Shown here piece by piece: positions 47,369 to 56,093 of a DNA stretch of 57,041 bases. The stretch covers positions 1 to 57,041 of the forward strand of contig JAKSMR010000015.1 of assembly GCA_024400495.1 (NCBI GenBank), in the 5' to 3' direction. How positions within the stretch are numbered: the first letter of the stretch is position 1; every line of letters begins with the position of its first letter. Made by a program: the position numbers and the translations under genes. Below the pieces are notes generated by a model. It ran no database searches. It was not told where the DNA came from and saw only the letters and a program-made list of their open reading frames with translations. Origin of the DNA: Bacteroidales bacterium. GTDB lineage: Bacteria; Bacteroidota; Bacteroidia; Bacteroidales; P3.

Positions 47369-50200
47369 TTACTGTTTGATGATTTTAGCTTTCTGGCTGC
47401 CAGCCTTGAGGAGGTAGAGTCCTGCGGGGAGGGGGCTGAGGTCGAGGGTGAGGCTCTCGCCGCCGATGTGCTGGCGCATAACCACCTGTCCTTGGATGTT
47501 GAATACAAGAACCTCTTTCGCGTCGTCGCCCATCTGGCTGATGGTGATGCTGCCGGTTGTGGGGTTGGGGTAGAGCAAGAGGCTTGTCTGTGCCGAAGCC
47601 TCGTCGATGCCGGCGTTGATGGCGAAGGTGGCGCGGATTTCAAAGGCTTTTCTCACTACATGGATATAGGTGCGTACGCTGTCGATGAGCTTGACTTTGT
47701 TGTTGCTGCGTTCGCCGTCGATGTAGAAGTTGGCATATTTGTGGCCGGGTTCGGGATAGATGCGGAAGTAGATGCTGTCGCCGTCCTGGAAGACGTTGTA
47801 TCCGCAGGGGTCTATCTCTCCGCCTTCGTTGTGGGTGCTGTGACCCAGGATGCCGGGGAGGAGAGTGATGTCGTCGATCCACATATCGGCTGAATTGCTC
47901 TTGTTGAATCTGAATCCGAACAAGGTGTAGGAGGAGGCTTGGGTGAGCTGGATGTAGGCAATGCTGTCAAAATCCTCGGAGCTGTTGTTGAAGGTCTTGA
48001 CCTCCTGCCAGTCGGCCTCGGGGTTGCTGCGATAGAGCACGGTGAGGCTGTTCTCTTCGTCGCAGTTGATGAATCCGTACTTGAAGGAGAGCACCACGTT
48101 GCTCAAACTGTCGGGGAAAGAGCAGGGGGCTGCGTAGAACGTGCGGGGTTCGGGGACGGAGATGGTGTTGTCGTAGTCGGCATGGAGTCTGGTGTTGCCG
48201 TCCTCGGAGCGCACCTCCCAGTCGCCTTCCCAGCATTGGGGGAGGGCGCCGGCGGCAAAGGTCTCAAAGTCTTCGTCTCTCCATTCGGTAGGATCGCAGG
48301 TGCTCGTGGTGGCGTCAGCATAGAGTGCTGTAGCGGAGTAGGTCGTGTCGTTGATCTTGTTGTAGAGTTTGAAATAGTAGTGTGTGCCGTTCTGGAGGTC
48401 TCTTGCGAAAGCGCTGTTGCTGGTGTTGGAGAACACTACGATGCCGCCATCGGGAAGGGTGTCGCCTACGCGGTAGTTCACGCCATTCTGAGGAGTTCCG
48501 GCATAGTCGTTCTCCGATGCGATGATGAGGGCTTTCATGCTGCCGTAGTTGTCCCAGTCGAGGCGTATTTTGTCGTTGCTGACGCTGTGGGCGGTAAAGT
48601 TTCTGGACTCGGGGCTGGCGCCTTTGAAGCAGAAGCTTACGGTTTTGTTCTGGTCGTTCTCGCTGATGTAGGAGATGGGGCTGTTGTTGTGAGCGTTGCT
48701 CCAGGGGCGGAAGCTAGGGGTGGTGAAGTCGTTGATGTCGGTGCGGCGCATCTCGCCGGGGTAGGAGGCCATGCCGAGCGAGCCGTAGGAGCTCACGTTG
48801 CTGTTAGGCAGCGTGTCGAGGGTGTGGGCGAGGATGTATATCTGCTGGGGGTGGCGGTAGTTCTCTACGCGGGCGCCACGGGCGTTGGGATGGACATGGT
48901 ATACGATCATTCCGTGGCCGGGGATGTGGAGGTCCCATTTGGTCTTCTGGCGGTTCTCGATGAGGAAGAAGTCGCCGTTGGTGGTGGTGTTCACGCGATG
49001 ATAGTCGGAGAGGCTGTTGGCTACGGGCTGCATGGTGACCATCTCGGGGCTGGTGAGGGTGTCGCAGGTGGCCCAGTTGTAGATGTAGAGCTTGGTGTAG
49101 GCGTTGTGGTGGCAGGGGGTCTTGCCGCTGTTGTTCCAGCTGCCGCCCGACATGATGTCCCAGTTGCCCAGTCCGGGGTACTGGCCGCCGCTTTGTGCGT
49201 AGTCGGTGTCGTAGTAGTCGGGAGCGCCGAATACGTGGCCCAGCTCATGGCAGATTACGCCGATGGCGGTAAGGTTGCTCTCTTCTCCGAAGCTGCTGTT
49301 GCCGCCAGAGCACTCGGGGGAGCAGGAGTAGACGTCGACAATGGTGTTGTTGTACTGAGGGGAGCTGAAGATGTTCCATTTGTGTGACCAGATCTGGTCG
49401 GCGACGCCGGTAGCCTCTTCGCCCTTGCCGGCAAAGATGATGTGCATGCCGTCGATGTGGCCGTCGTTGTCGTTGTCATAGTCGTCGAAGTTGATCTGGG
49501 TGGCTGCATATGCTGCTGCCTCTTCGGCGAAGCGCTGGTAGCCGGTAGACTGGTCGGGATGGTTGCCGTAGAATGCGGTACTGCTGTCTCCGGTATAGGG
49601 GCCGACGATGTCGACCTGGAGGTTGAAAAGTCCGCCAGACACGTCATAATAGTAGTCTCTAACGCTTCCTGTGGAGCGGTTGGCGTTGTAGTTCACCTGG
49701 TTGAAGAGGTTCTCAAACTCGCGCTTGCTGTGTTCGAAAGCTTTGTCGTTGAAGGCGAAGAGCACCACGAGGAATTTCTTCTCGCCGATGACGTTGGTCA
49801 TCGTTTTGGGCTGTACGCGCATTTTGCTGATGTCGTTCCATACGGCGCGGAGCTCGTCGACCTGCTGCTGGCTGAAGAGCAGGTGCTTGGGGGTGTGGCT
49901 GAGGAAGGCTATCACCTCGTCGCTGCGTTCGTTGATCTGGGTGGCGATATAGTCCGACACGGTCATGCCACCTTTCCCGTCGGGGGTGGCGTAGTAGAAG
50001 GCTCCGTTTTTGCCGTGCAGCAGCGCGTAGCCGTCGAGGGTCTCAGCCCAATGGACTTTTTCGTCGCCTTTGAGAAAGATGTCGACATCAATCTTGCTGT
50101 CGGGCTGGTGGAAGGTGATGCGCTCGGGGAATGCGTTGATGGCCAGCATTCGCAGGGAGCAGGCGATGGTAAGGGTAAGTGCTATCAGTAGCTTCTTCAT
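47369..50200 (-). CDS. M6-family metalloprotease with T9SS sorting domain
   Basis: 943 aa. Signal peptide (1-20). A propeptide-like region with FHQPDSKIDVDIF-type and ETLDGYALLHGKNGAFYY segments leads into the catalytic domain with the zinc motif HELGHVFGAPDYYD (His318, Glu319, His322), matching immune-inhibitor-A-type M6 peptidases. A fibronectin-like domain (about 530-620) and a MAM/jelly-roll-like domain (about 630-790, WRDEDFETFAAGALPQCWEG) follow. The last 65 residues are a T9SS domain (YPNPTTGSITI, GLYLLKA). It should be a secreted or surface-attached protease. It is 50 nt downstream of the DUF799 gene. Confidence 0.92.
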   Translation of the reverse strand: MKKLLIALTLTIACSLRMLAINAFPERITFHQPDSKIDVDIFLKGDEKVHWAETLDGYALLHGKNGAFYYATPDGKGGMTVSDYIATQINERSDEVIAFLSHTPKHLLFSQQQVDELRAVWNDISKMRVQPKTMTNVIGEKKFLVVLFAFNDKAFEHSKREFENLFNQVNYNANRSTGSVRDYYYDVSGGLFNLQVDIVGPYTGDSSTAFYGNHPDQSTGYQRFAEEAAAYAATQINFDDYDNDNDGHIDGMHIIFAGKGEEATGVADQIWSHKWNIFSSPQYNNTIVDVYSCSPECSGGNSSFGEESNLTAIGVICHELGHVFGAPDYYDTDYAQSGGQYPGLGNWDIMSGGSWNNSGKTPCHHNAYTKLYIYNWATCDTLTSPEMVTMQPVANSLSDYHRVNTTTNGDFFLIENRQKTKWDLHIPGHGMIVYHVHPNARGARVENYRHPQQIYILAHTLDTLPNSNVSSYGSLGMASYPGEMRRTDINDFTTPSFRPWSNAHNNSPISYISENDQNKTVSFCFKGASPESRNFTAHSVSNDKIRLDWDNYGSMKALIIASENDYAGTPQNGVNYRVGDTLPDGGIVVFSNTSNSAFARDLQNGTHYYFKLYNKINDTTYSATALYADATTSTCDPTEWRDEDFETFAAGALPQCWEGDWEVRSEDGNTRLHADYDNTISVPEPRTFYAAPCSFPDSLSNVVLSFKYGFINCDEENSLTVLYRSNPEADWQEVKTFNNSSEDFDSIAYIQLTQASSYTLFGFRFNKSNSADMWIDDITLLPGILGHSTHNEGGEIDPCGYNVFQDGDSIYFRIYPEPGHKYANFYIDGERSNNKVKLIDSVRTYIHVVRKAFEIRATFAINAGIDEASAQTSLLLYPNPTTGSITISQMGDDAKEVLVFNIQGQVVMRQHIGGESLTLDLSPLPAGLYLLKAGSQKAKIIKQ

Positions 50201-50250
50201 AGGGGTTAGAAAATGTTAGGTTCTAAAATTTAGTACAGGATGGTGGAAAA

Positions 50251-51102
50251 TTATTGTGTGTTTGTCTGATTGTTCTCTTCATCTTCCTCCAAAGGCATAG
50301 GCTCTTTGGGGGTGGGGACGTGGATTTCGTGTTCGAATTCCTCCAGGGTGAATTTCTCTATCTCGCTGTGCCACTCCTCGTTCCAGATGAAGCAGGAGAA
50401 GTTGGGCTCGGCGGTGAAATATTTCTCGTCGTCGTATTGTGGGCGGGAGAAGTGGATGGGCAGGTCCATCAGCACATATTCGGCGGCTTTCTCCAGGAGG
50501 ATGCAACGTTGTACCGTGCTGCTGTCAAGCCCCATGGCTTTCTCCATCTCGCGGTCCTGCCTTAGGGGGATGGGGAACCCTTTGTGGTTCTGGGGCAGAA
50601 ACTTCTGGGCTTTGACATAGTGGTGCATGAGGTCCTTGCCGGTCTTGGTGGAGCGGAGGTGGAACTCGAGGTAGGCGCACCACTCGTTGTTCTTCTGGTG
50701 CCAGCGGTGGATGGTGGTGATCAGTATGGCGTCGACACCATATTCTCTCTCATATCGTGTGAGGGCTTTGTTGCGCAGGGCGGCATAGGCAGCCGAGTCG
50801 AGTTTGGTCTGCGGGGCCATCAGCTCCGATGCCACAGGGCCTACGGCATAGTAGCCGCGTTGGGTCAATGGGTCGGAGAGCTTGGTGTAGAGATAGTGTG
50901 CGGCAACATCGAGCTCCTGGTTGTATTCCTTCTGGGTCTGGGTGCGCTCTACGGGATGGTAGGACAGGTCCTCTATCGGAACCAGGTAGATGGTGGTTGG
51001 CTTCTCTTCGTAGATGTCGGCATAGTAGGCGATCTTCTGTTCCGACTTGCAGGCGGCGAGGGCCAGCAGCACTACTGCCAATAGGAATATGCGGTTTTTC
51101 AT
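50251..51102 (-). CDS. DUF799 (GNA1162-like) lipoprotein
   Basis: 283 aa with lipobox LAAC (Cys18). The core (about 35-220) matches DUF799 lipoproteins, including TTIYLVPIEDLSYHP-like start and YGVDAILITTIHRWHQKN. The C-terminal 50 residues are an acidic extension (PLEEDEENNQTNTQ). DUF799, DUF4810 and CsgG-like lipoproteins usually form a three-gene module in the outer membrane. Here the DUF4810 gene is 6 nt upstream, but no CsgG gene is present. Confidence 0.78.
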   Translation of the reverse strand: MKNRIFLLAVVLLALAACKSEQKIAYYADIYEEKPTTIYLVPIEDLSYHPVERTQTQKEYNQELDVAAHYLYTKLSDPLTQRGYYAVGPVASELMAPQTKLDSAAYAALRNKALTRYEREYGVDAILITTIHRWHQKNNEWCAYLEFHLRSTKTGKDLMHHYVKAQKFLPQNHKGFPIPLRQDREMEKAMGLDSSTVQRCILLEKAAEYVLMDLPIHFSRPQYDDEKYFTAEPNFSCFIWNEEWHSEIEKFTLEEFEHEIHVPTPKEPMPLEEDEENNQTNTQ

Positions 51103-51108
51103 GATCGG

Positions 51109-51870
51109 TTATTCTTCTTCGGTTATCTCCTCCTCGTCGTCCTCGTCGTCTTCCACGGGCTTGGTGGAGGATTGCTTGACGGGAGTCTGGGGCTTGGGTT
51201 TGGGAGTGTATTCTCTTGTGATGCCGCTGGTGACGACCTTCACTCGGGGCGTCCAACGAGGGGCGTCCTCCTTCTGGGGTGTCTCTTGGAGTTGCTCGGC
51301 CTCTTCTTCTTCCTCAATCTCTTCGGCGGCTTCTTCGGCCGTCGTCTCCTCTATCTCGTCCTCGTCCTGCTCCTGGAGGTCGCTCTTCTTGTCTCGCTTC
51401 TTGGGGTCTTTCTTGCTCTCCTTCTTGCTCGTTTGCTCTTTCTGCTGCTTGGCAGCCGCTTTCTGCTCCATCGCGTGCTGCTCGGCGGCAAAGCCCAGGG
51501 TGTCGAGGTTGACGCAGGTGAGCGTGTCGTCGGCATAGGCGGGAACCATCATGCTCTTGAGCTTGGCGACATAGGCTTTCGACTGGGGGAACATCTTCAT
51601 CTCCATGTTCATCCATTGGTTGGCTTCCTCCTCTCTGCCTTGCATGGCCAGGGCGGCGCCGTAGTCGGCGAAGAGGCCGGGGCGCATCTTGCCGTTGTCG
51701 CGGTTGGCGACGATGGCGCGCAGATAGGAGTAGGAGAGGGTGTCGAGCTTGCCCGACGACCGTTCCATCTGGTATTGAAGCATGGCTCCCTCATTTTCCA
51801 CCAATTCACCGGGGCCGGCACATCCGGAGAGGATCGCTATCAAGGTCAGAAAAAGGATAAAATGTTTCAT
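51109..51870 (-). CDS. DUF4810-like lipoprotein with long charged tail
   Basis: 253 aa with lipobox LSGC (Cys17). Residues 25-105 match DUF4810, including LFADYGAALAMQGREEEAN and a MNMEMKMFPQSKAYV segment. Residues 125-253 are a disordered extension rich in K, E, Q and P with long acidic runs (EEAAEEIEEEEEAEQ), which is not part of the usual short DUF4810 protein. It is the first gene of the leftward unit and starts from a promoter that is back-to-back with rnpB. Confidence 0.75.
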   Translation of the reverse strand: MKHFILFLTLIAILSGCAGPGELVENEGAMLQYQMERSSGKLDTLSYSYLRAIVANRDNGKMRPGLFADYGAALAMQGREEEANQWMNMEMKMFPQSKAYVAKLKSMMVPAYADDTLTCVNLDTLGFAAEQHAMEQKAAAKQQKEQTSKKESKKDPKKRDKKSDLQEQDEDEIEETTAEEAAEEIEEEEEAEQLQETPQKEDAPRWTPRVKVVTSGITREYTPKPKPQTPVKQSSTKPVEDDEDDEEEITEEE

Positions 51871-51984
51871 CGTTCGGGGTGTTGTCGGACTTCTTTTGCT
51901 GTATTGTAAATCGTTGAGGGTGTGCGTTAATAGTGGCGTATTGCCTTAATAATGCTCCCCTGTGTGTATTTATAATACAAAATG

Positions 51985-51992
51985 CAAAGATA
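51985..51992 (-). promoter_or_regulatory. -7 box of the DUF4810/DUF799 unit
   Basis: TATCTTTG on the minus strand. A possible -33 (TCTG) lies at 52011-52014, 18 nt away, inside the rnpB promoter region. Leader of about 110 nt. Confidence 0.6.
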
Positions 51993-52000
51993 CAATTTTT

Positions 52001-52030
52001 TTTGTAATTGCAGAAAAAAATGTACTTTTG
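52001..52030 (+). promoter_or_regulatory. Promoter of rnpB
   Basis: TTTG at 52001-52004, 18-nt spacer, TACTTTTG at 52023-52030. This is a good Bacteroidetes -33/-7 pair placed about 10 nt before the predicted RNA 5' end. Confidence 0.8.
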
Positions 52031-52040
52031 CACCCCGAAA

Positions 52041-52417
52041 AGCGGGAGCCACTCTATCGCTGGCAGAGCAATCTGCGAGAGGAAAGTCCGGGCAACACAG
52101 AGTCGCCATACTTCCCAACAGGAAGGGGTCTGAAGGCCCAAGCCTCAGGCCACAGCAAGTGCCACAGAAACAATACCGCCATGGCTCCGGCCGTGGTAAG
52201 GGTGCAAGCGCGAGGTAAGAGCTCACGACGACGTGCAGCGATGCCGCCGATGGTAAACCTTATGGGTTGAAAAACCAAATATACCGACAGTTAAGGGTTG
52301 ACTCGCCCGTTGTCGGGGGGTAGGTCGATTGAGGCGTCTGGCAACAGCCGTCCTAGATTAATGATAGAGACTTTTTCTTCACCGAAAGAGGACAGAACCC
52401 GGCTTATGCAACTCCCG
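52041..52417 (+). ncRNA. rnpB: RNase P RNA, bacterial class A
   Basis: About 377 nt. Conserved blocks appear in order: GAGAGGAAAGTCCGGGCAAC (about 52077-52096), CAGAAACAATACCGCC near 52165, GGTAAGGGTGCAAG (about 52195), GGTAAGAGCTCAC, GGTAAACCTTATGGG, and the 3' block GAGGACAGAACCCGGCTTA. Helix P1 is formed by CGGGAG (52043-52048) and CTCCCG (52412-52417), followed by a T-rich tail that would terminate transcription. The RNA is the catalytic subunit that trims tRNA 5' ends. Confidence 0.95.
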
Positions 52418-52640
52418 TTTTTCTTTTTTCCCTTTCTTCCCCACCCAGGCTTCGGCACATCCTTCGGATCGTCTTCATCGGGCTTCCTGTCCTTCTTCCG
52501 ACCTCGGTCTGCAAAGATGCCTGCTCTTTTGAGCTATGAGGAATGATAATAGGGGCAGGAAAGATGAAGCTTTGCTACGATCAAGCCGTTTCTTTTTACG
52601 GTTTCCGAAAGCCCCCAAGATGCCTAGGAGATATACGGGG

Positions 52641-52728
52641 AGTGTACCAGAAGTCTACCAGAAGTGTACCAGAAGTCTACCAGAAGTGCACCGCAAGTCT
52701 ACTAGAAGTCTACCAAGAGTGTACAAGG
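52641..52728. repeat. 11-bp tandem repeat, family A, locus 2
   Basis: Eight contiguous 11-bp units (agtgtaccaga, agtctaccaga and variants), with no interruption. Reverse complement of the family at 533-630. Confidence 0.9.
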
Positions 52729-52797
52729 AGTGGGCTTTCTTTTGTTGGAATCGACTGGGGGGTGACTAGGGATTGGGTCGACAAACGGTGGAGAAGC

Positions 52798-52912
52798 GGG
52801 TGGAATATGGGTAGAATATGGGTAGAATATGGGTAGAATATGGGTAGGATATGGGTAGGATATGGGTAGGTATGGGTGGAATATGGGTGGAATATGGGTA
52901 GAATATGGGTGG
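52798..52912. repeat. 11-bp tandem repeat, family B, locus 2
   Basis: About ten units: gggtggaatat, gggtagaatat (three), gggtaggatat (two), one 10-bp unit, gggtggaatat (two), gggtagaatat and a partial unit. Same family as 1254-1354. Confidence 0.9.
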
Positions 52913-53287
52913 ACGACTGTTATCCCTTTTGCAAAGGCAAGAAAGCGTATCAAAACCGACTTCTCTCAGTTTGTAGGGCGGTTTATGCCGAATCGGAACA
53001 GTGCCAAGCAACCTGTTGGGCTGTTTCGCCAGGCTATCAGTAAGATAGCATCTTTCGCTACTTTGCAATATGTCAATTATCTCTTGGGCGCCCCCCCCCT
53101 GGCCTCGTCAAATATGCTCTAGATTAATTCCGCCAATGGGTTTCTTTACTTCTTAATCAACATATAAAGGTTCGGTTTCAACAATTTGTATGCGTATATA
53201 CGTTTTTTTAGGTTGAAGTTAAATGGTCAATCTATGAACAATTGATTCAAATGCATTTCCATGGGAATATTTATAATATGCAGATAT

Positions 53288-53719
53288 CTACATAATGCTT
53301 TTCAATTTGTATCGATTTCCCCTCTTCCTTTCAAAAAAATATGATGTCCCTTCAAACAACAACCTTGCATATTTGACATCTTCAATTTTATTTTGAATAG
53401 TCAAGAAGTGAGAAAAATGCTTGGTTTCATATCTGTACAATGGTCTTCTAAGTCCACTTTGTATAATCATTCCATTGTTTAATGTATCTTGTTTTTTCAT
53501 TATATAGGTACTCCTCAATAAAACCAATACAGTATCTGCTTTATACTCCTCTAATTCGATAAAATTTGTAAGGTCGCCGTTAGTTGGTACTGGAAAAAAT
53601 ATGTTAGAGACTTCAATATTATTTATATTATACATCAATCGTATCTGTTTCGATTGACATGAAACAACGTTCCAATATAGAAACATTGTTAGAAAAACGA
53701 ATATCCTCTTAATAATCAT
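53288..53719 (-). CDS. Low-GC lipoprotein, candidate immunity protein for the RHS gene
   Basis: 143 aa from MIIKRIFVF; earlier Met codons are possible but would extend the overlap. The N-terminus is a lipoprotein signal with lipobox VVSC (Cys20 or so). The rest is beta-rich with no recognised domain. The gene is clearly AT-richer than its neighbours, a sign of transfer. Its start overlaps the end of the RHS-core gene by 11 nt on the same strand, the arrangement of polymorphic toxin and immunity pairs. A lipoprotein immunity factor would protect the periplasm. Immunity function is inferred only from context. Confidence 0.55.
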   Translation of the reverse strand: MIIKRIFVFLTMFLYWNVVSCQSKQIRLMYNINNIEVSNIFFPVPTNGDLTNFIELEEYKADTVLVLLRSTYIMKKQDTLNNGMIIQSGLRRPLYRYETKHFSHFLTIQNKIEDVKYARLLFEGTSYFFERKRGNRYKLKSIM

Positions 53720-54656
53720 GATCTGCTCCATTTCTTTCAAGAAGGCCTTTTATCCGTTGGCCACAATTTTGGAATGTCACTTTTTCAATATTAGTCGAAG
53801 AGGGTAATATCTTCTCCAAAACCACTACATTAAGAAACTCATCCAGCAACTCATGACAAAAGACTGTGCTTGCTGTGGATGAGGTATATGTCGAATTACC
53901 ATCTTGATCGGTTGCTGTTAGTTTGTTTCTCTGATTCTCACCTTTGTCGTTTATAGCGATAGGGTAGATATTTAGTGTCCCGGGCATAGGGGTTGTACTT
54001 GTACAACCACTTTCTACCGGATTAGAGAACACCACTTCCGAATATTCCTCTTCATTTAAATTATAACAAAGTACAAAATCTGAATTATCTGTTTGCACCT
54101 TTACATACGCAACCTTTTTTGCGTTAATCGCAGCCTTGAATCCTTCAAGCAGTTGTTTCTGATCGGATGTTGCAGTCTGGAAGAACCGTTTATAATTCTT
54201 TTGATTAATTGTAAGATTTCCGTATCTGTCAAATTTAAAGGGATTAGATTCCCCAAATAATTCATACATATAAGTACTAACCATTTTTTGAGTTGCCTTA
54301 TCATAAGTTTTTATAATACTCCCATCCGGATCCGTCAACTTCACCGGATTCCAAGCACAATAAGCATACGGACTAATCGATGGATACTTGTCCGCCATCG
54401 GGTCCACGCTCAGCCACCCCGACAGCAGCTCGCTGTCGTAGTACCTGGCACTGAAGTAGTGATAGCCACTTTCGGAATCCTTCTCTTTGCCGGTGAAAGA
54501 TCGGTCATGGTGGTAAAGATATGTTCCGACAAACCGGCTGTGTGCCGGGAGGGGATGGTCTGCCCCTTTGGGAGAACGAGTGCAGCGGAACGGCTCTTGC
54601 ATACCCTGTCGGCGCTTTGCGTTCTTTGTGTCTGGCATATGGCTCCGTTCTTGCAT
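53709..54656 (-). CDS. Orphan RHS-core protein with variable C-terminal (toxin-like) domain
   Basis: 315 aa from MQERSHMPD; an in-frame Met at 54701 lies upstream of the likely transcription start. Residues about 50-110 form the RHS repeat-associated core end: TGKEKDSESGYHYFSARYYD, then SGWLSVDPMADKYPS and NPVKLTDPDG. Residues 112-315 are a unique C-terminal domain with FCHELLDEFL near residue 265, faintly like a zinc-protease helix but without HExxH. There is no signal peptide and no preceding RHS shell, so this is a displaced tip cassette. A -7 box lies at 54679-54686. Confidence 0.72.
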   Translation of the reverse strand: MQERSHMPDTKNAKRRQGMQEPFRCTRSPKGADHPLPAHSRFVGTYLYHHDRSFTGKEKDSESGYHYFSARYYDSELLSGWLSVDPMADKYPSISPYAYCAWNPVKLTDPDGSIIKTYDKATQKMVSTYMYELFGESNPFKFDRYGNLTINQKNYKRFFQTATSDQKQLLEGFKAAINAKKVAYVKVQTDNSDFVLCYNLNEEEYSEVVFSNPVESGCTSTTPMPGTLNIYPIAINDKGENQRNKLTATDQDGNSTYTSSTASTVFCHELLDEFLNVVVLEKILPSSTNIEKVTFQNCGQRIKGLLERNGADHDY

Positions 54657-54678
54657 CTTCCGGTCTTTATTTCTGATG

Positions 54679-54686
54679 CAAATATA
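54679..54686 (-). promoter_or_regulatory. -7 box of the orphan RHS cassette
   Basis: TATATTTG on the minus strand, 22 nt before the chosen start codon. It argues that the cassette is transcribed by itself and is not only a recombination donor. Confidence 0.55.
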
Positions 54687-54701
54687 CAAATATTTTTCCA
54701 T

Positions 54702-55090
54702 ATCGGACGATTATTTGTGTCTCTGTCCCACGGAAACCTCCCGGCGCGAACCGCATAAGTTTCTGGTGCAACGAATATTAAGACTGGTTTTAACTCCCGT
54801 TTCCAAGTGGTCTCTATCCGATGTCCGCCATGCGAGGACCCCTGCATTCGGAAGGCTTACGACGCCTTTTTCTGATGAAATGAGCTTCCTGCCAGGGGGT
54901 AGCCTCTGCCTAGCGTCGGGACAGCCTCTATCTGGCGCCTATCTGGTGCCTACTATTCCAGACGCTGCCCCCTCTCTGCATGAGGGCATACTGCCTCTTG
55001 TCCGGACGCCCAATAGGCTCTCCCCCGCATGAATGACGGAACCGGATGGGGACAATCCCATATTCCCACGGTTGCAATCCCCAACAGAAG
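54702..55090. other. Unassigned sequence
   Basis: No gene recognised. Segments such as ggtagcctctgcctagcg and ctatctggcgcctatctggt near 54898-54945 resemble the repeat-rich sequence at 1464-1570. Confidence 0.4.
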
Positions 55091-55099
55091 ACTTTCCAG

Positions 55100-55354
55100 A
55101 GGTCGCGCGATTTAACCTTGTTCCCTCCATTTCCCTCCTCCCGATCGGCCCAAGCCTCACCTGTTCCCTCCATTTTGGGGCACAACTGCGGAGATTTTGT
55201 TCTGACCCGAAGTGCGCCAAAAAGGGAAAAAAGCAAGAGAAAGGGATTGTTTTCGTCTCTTTTGAGGACTTTGAGAGGGACATTTTAGGTGTTCTGTATC
55301 CTTTCCGAGGACAGGCATCTTAGGTGAATGAGGTTTTGTAATGTCGTATTTCAT
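55100..55354 (-). pseudogene. Decayed tandem gene copy 1 (5' part only)
   Basis: Begins MKYDITKPHSPKMPVLGK and then loses frame. The continuation FFPFLAHF in another frame corresponds to LFPILGAHL of copy 2. The end of the gene is missing. Same strand and same upstream hairpin region as copy 2. Confidence 0.55.
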
Positions 55355-55384
55355 TGGTTTATTGCTTTTTAGAGTTATCGAAGA

Positions 55385-55532
55385 GCATTACATTACAGCA
55401 TTACAGCGTTTTTTGAGAGGTATACATAGCACCTTTGGATTATATATCTTATTAATAATTAATTAGTTATATATAATATATAGGGGTTGTTGATACATTT
55501 TTTTTGGCTGTAATGCTGTAATGCTGTAATGC
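55385..55532 (-). repeat. Inverted-repeat-flanked AT-rich core, copy 1
   Basis: An AT-rich core (about 55428-55504) is bounded by 8-bp microsatellite arms: gcattac plus attacagcattacagc at 55385-55407, and gctgtaat repeated three times plus gc at 55507-55532. The arms are complementary over 16 nt and 7 nt with one 3-nt bulge. It lies between the end of copy 2 and the start of copy 1, about 30 nt upstream of the copy 1 start codon. Confidence 0.8.
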
Positions 55533-55581
55533 TTTGTGGCTAATATGCTGATTTAAAACAGTTTGACACCCATTACAGGTA

Positions 55582-56055
55582 TTACATCTCTACAAGGCCC
55601 AAAGTCTTCTTATGTCTGGCGACGGCCTTTTTGGCGAGCTGCAGTTCCTGGGAGAGGCTGGTGAAGCTTACGGGAGACATGTTATCGTTGAGGAGGCGCC
55701 GAGAGAAGGCGGCATATTCCCTCTCTGCCGCGCAATCGGCCGTCCGGTGGCCAACTCTGCGCCCGAGCGGCCGAAAGCCGCCACAGAGGGCCTTTTTGCG
55801 GCTTGGCGATTATCCTCCGTTCCCGTTGTTTTCTGCAACGAGGTTGGCCATCATTCCGCATGGTTCCTTCCGGCTTTGGTCGGGATAGAGAAACTCGGTT
55901 TCTTTCAAATGTGCACCCAAAATGGGAAAAAGCATGGGTGCGAGGGGCTGATTCATCTCTTTTGGGGCCTGTGAGAGGAGTAATTTGATGCATTCTGTGC
56001 CCTTTCCGAGGACAGGCATCTTGGGTGAGTGAGATTTCGCGATATCGTATTTCAT
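55582..56055 (-). pseudogene. Decayed tandem gene copy 2 (possible DUF3987/VirE-like remnant)
   Basis: The start reads MKYDIAKSHSPKMPVLGKGT and continues through QAPKEMNQPLAPMLFPILGA and EPCGMMANLVAENNGNGG to a stop at 55810 (81 aa). A second frame then gives ADCAAEREYAAFSRRLLNDN and ELQLAKKAVARHKK, ending at 55582. The first part resembles the region just before the P-loop of Bacteroidales DUF3987/VirE-type proteins (a P-x-M-x-x-P ... FPI-GA pattern, then a Gly/Asn-rich turn). That match is from memory and weak. The centre of the gene, including any complete Walker motif, is missing. Confidence 0.55.
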
Positions 56056-56093
56056 TGGTTTATTGCTTTTTAGAGAATTGGTTTCATGATTTC

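Larger units (their letters stand above)
52418..53287. other. Gene-free accessory region
   Basis: Apart from the two 11-bp arrays, no gene is supported. Open frames here are produced by the repeats. A run of C (53089-53098) and an AT-rich stretch (53140-53290) follow. Confidence 0.6.

Noticed and set aside
47939-49387. 482-codon open frame antisense to the M6 protease
   Set aside because: Shadow frame with Val/Gly-rich low-information sequence; the sense frame has the HELGH motif.
52543-52836. 97-aa plus-strand ORF across the 11-bp repeats
   Set aside because: Same reason as the left-edge repeat ORF; it stops within the second array.
53709-54656. HELLDEF in the RHS C-terminal domain as a zinc protease active site
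   Set aside because: The second histidine of HExxH is missing, so a metalloprotease call cannot be supported from sequence alone.
55612-55974. 120-aa plus-strand ORF in the accessory region
   Set aside because: It lies opposite the decayed copy 2, whose minus-strand peptides match copies 1 and 3. The plus frame has no such support.
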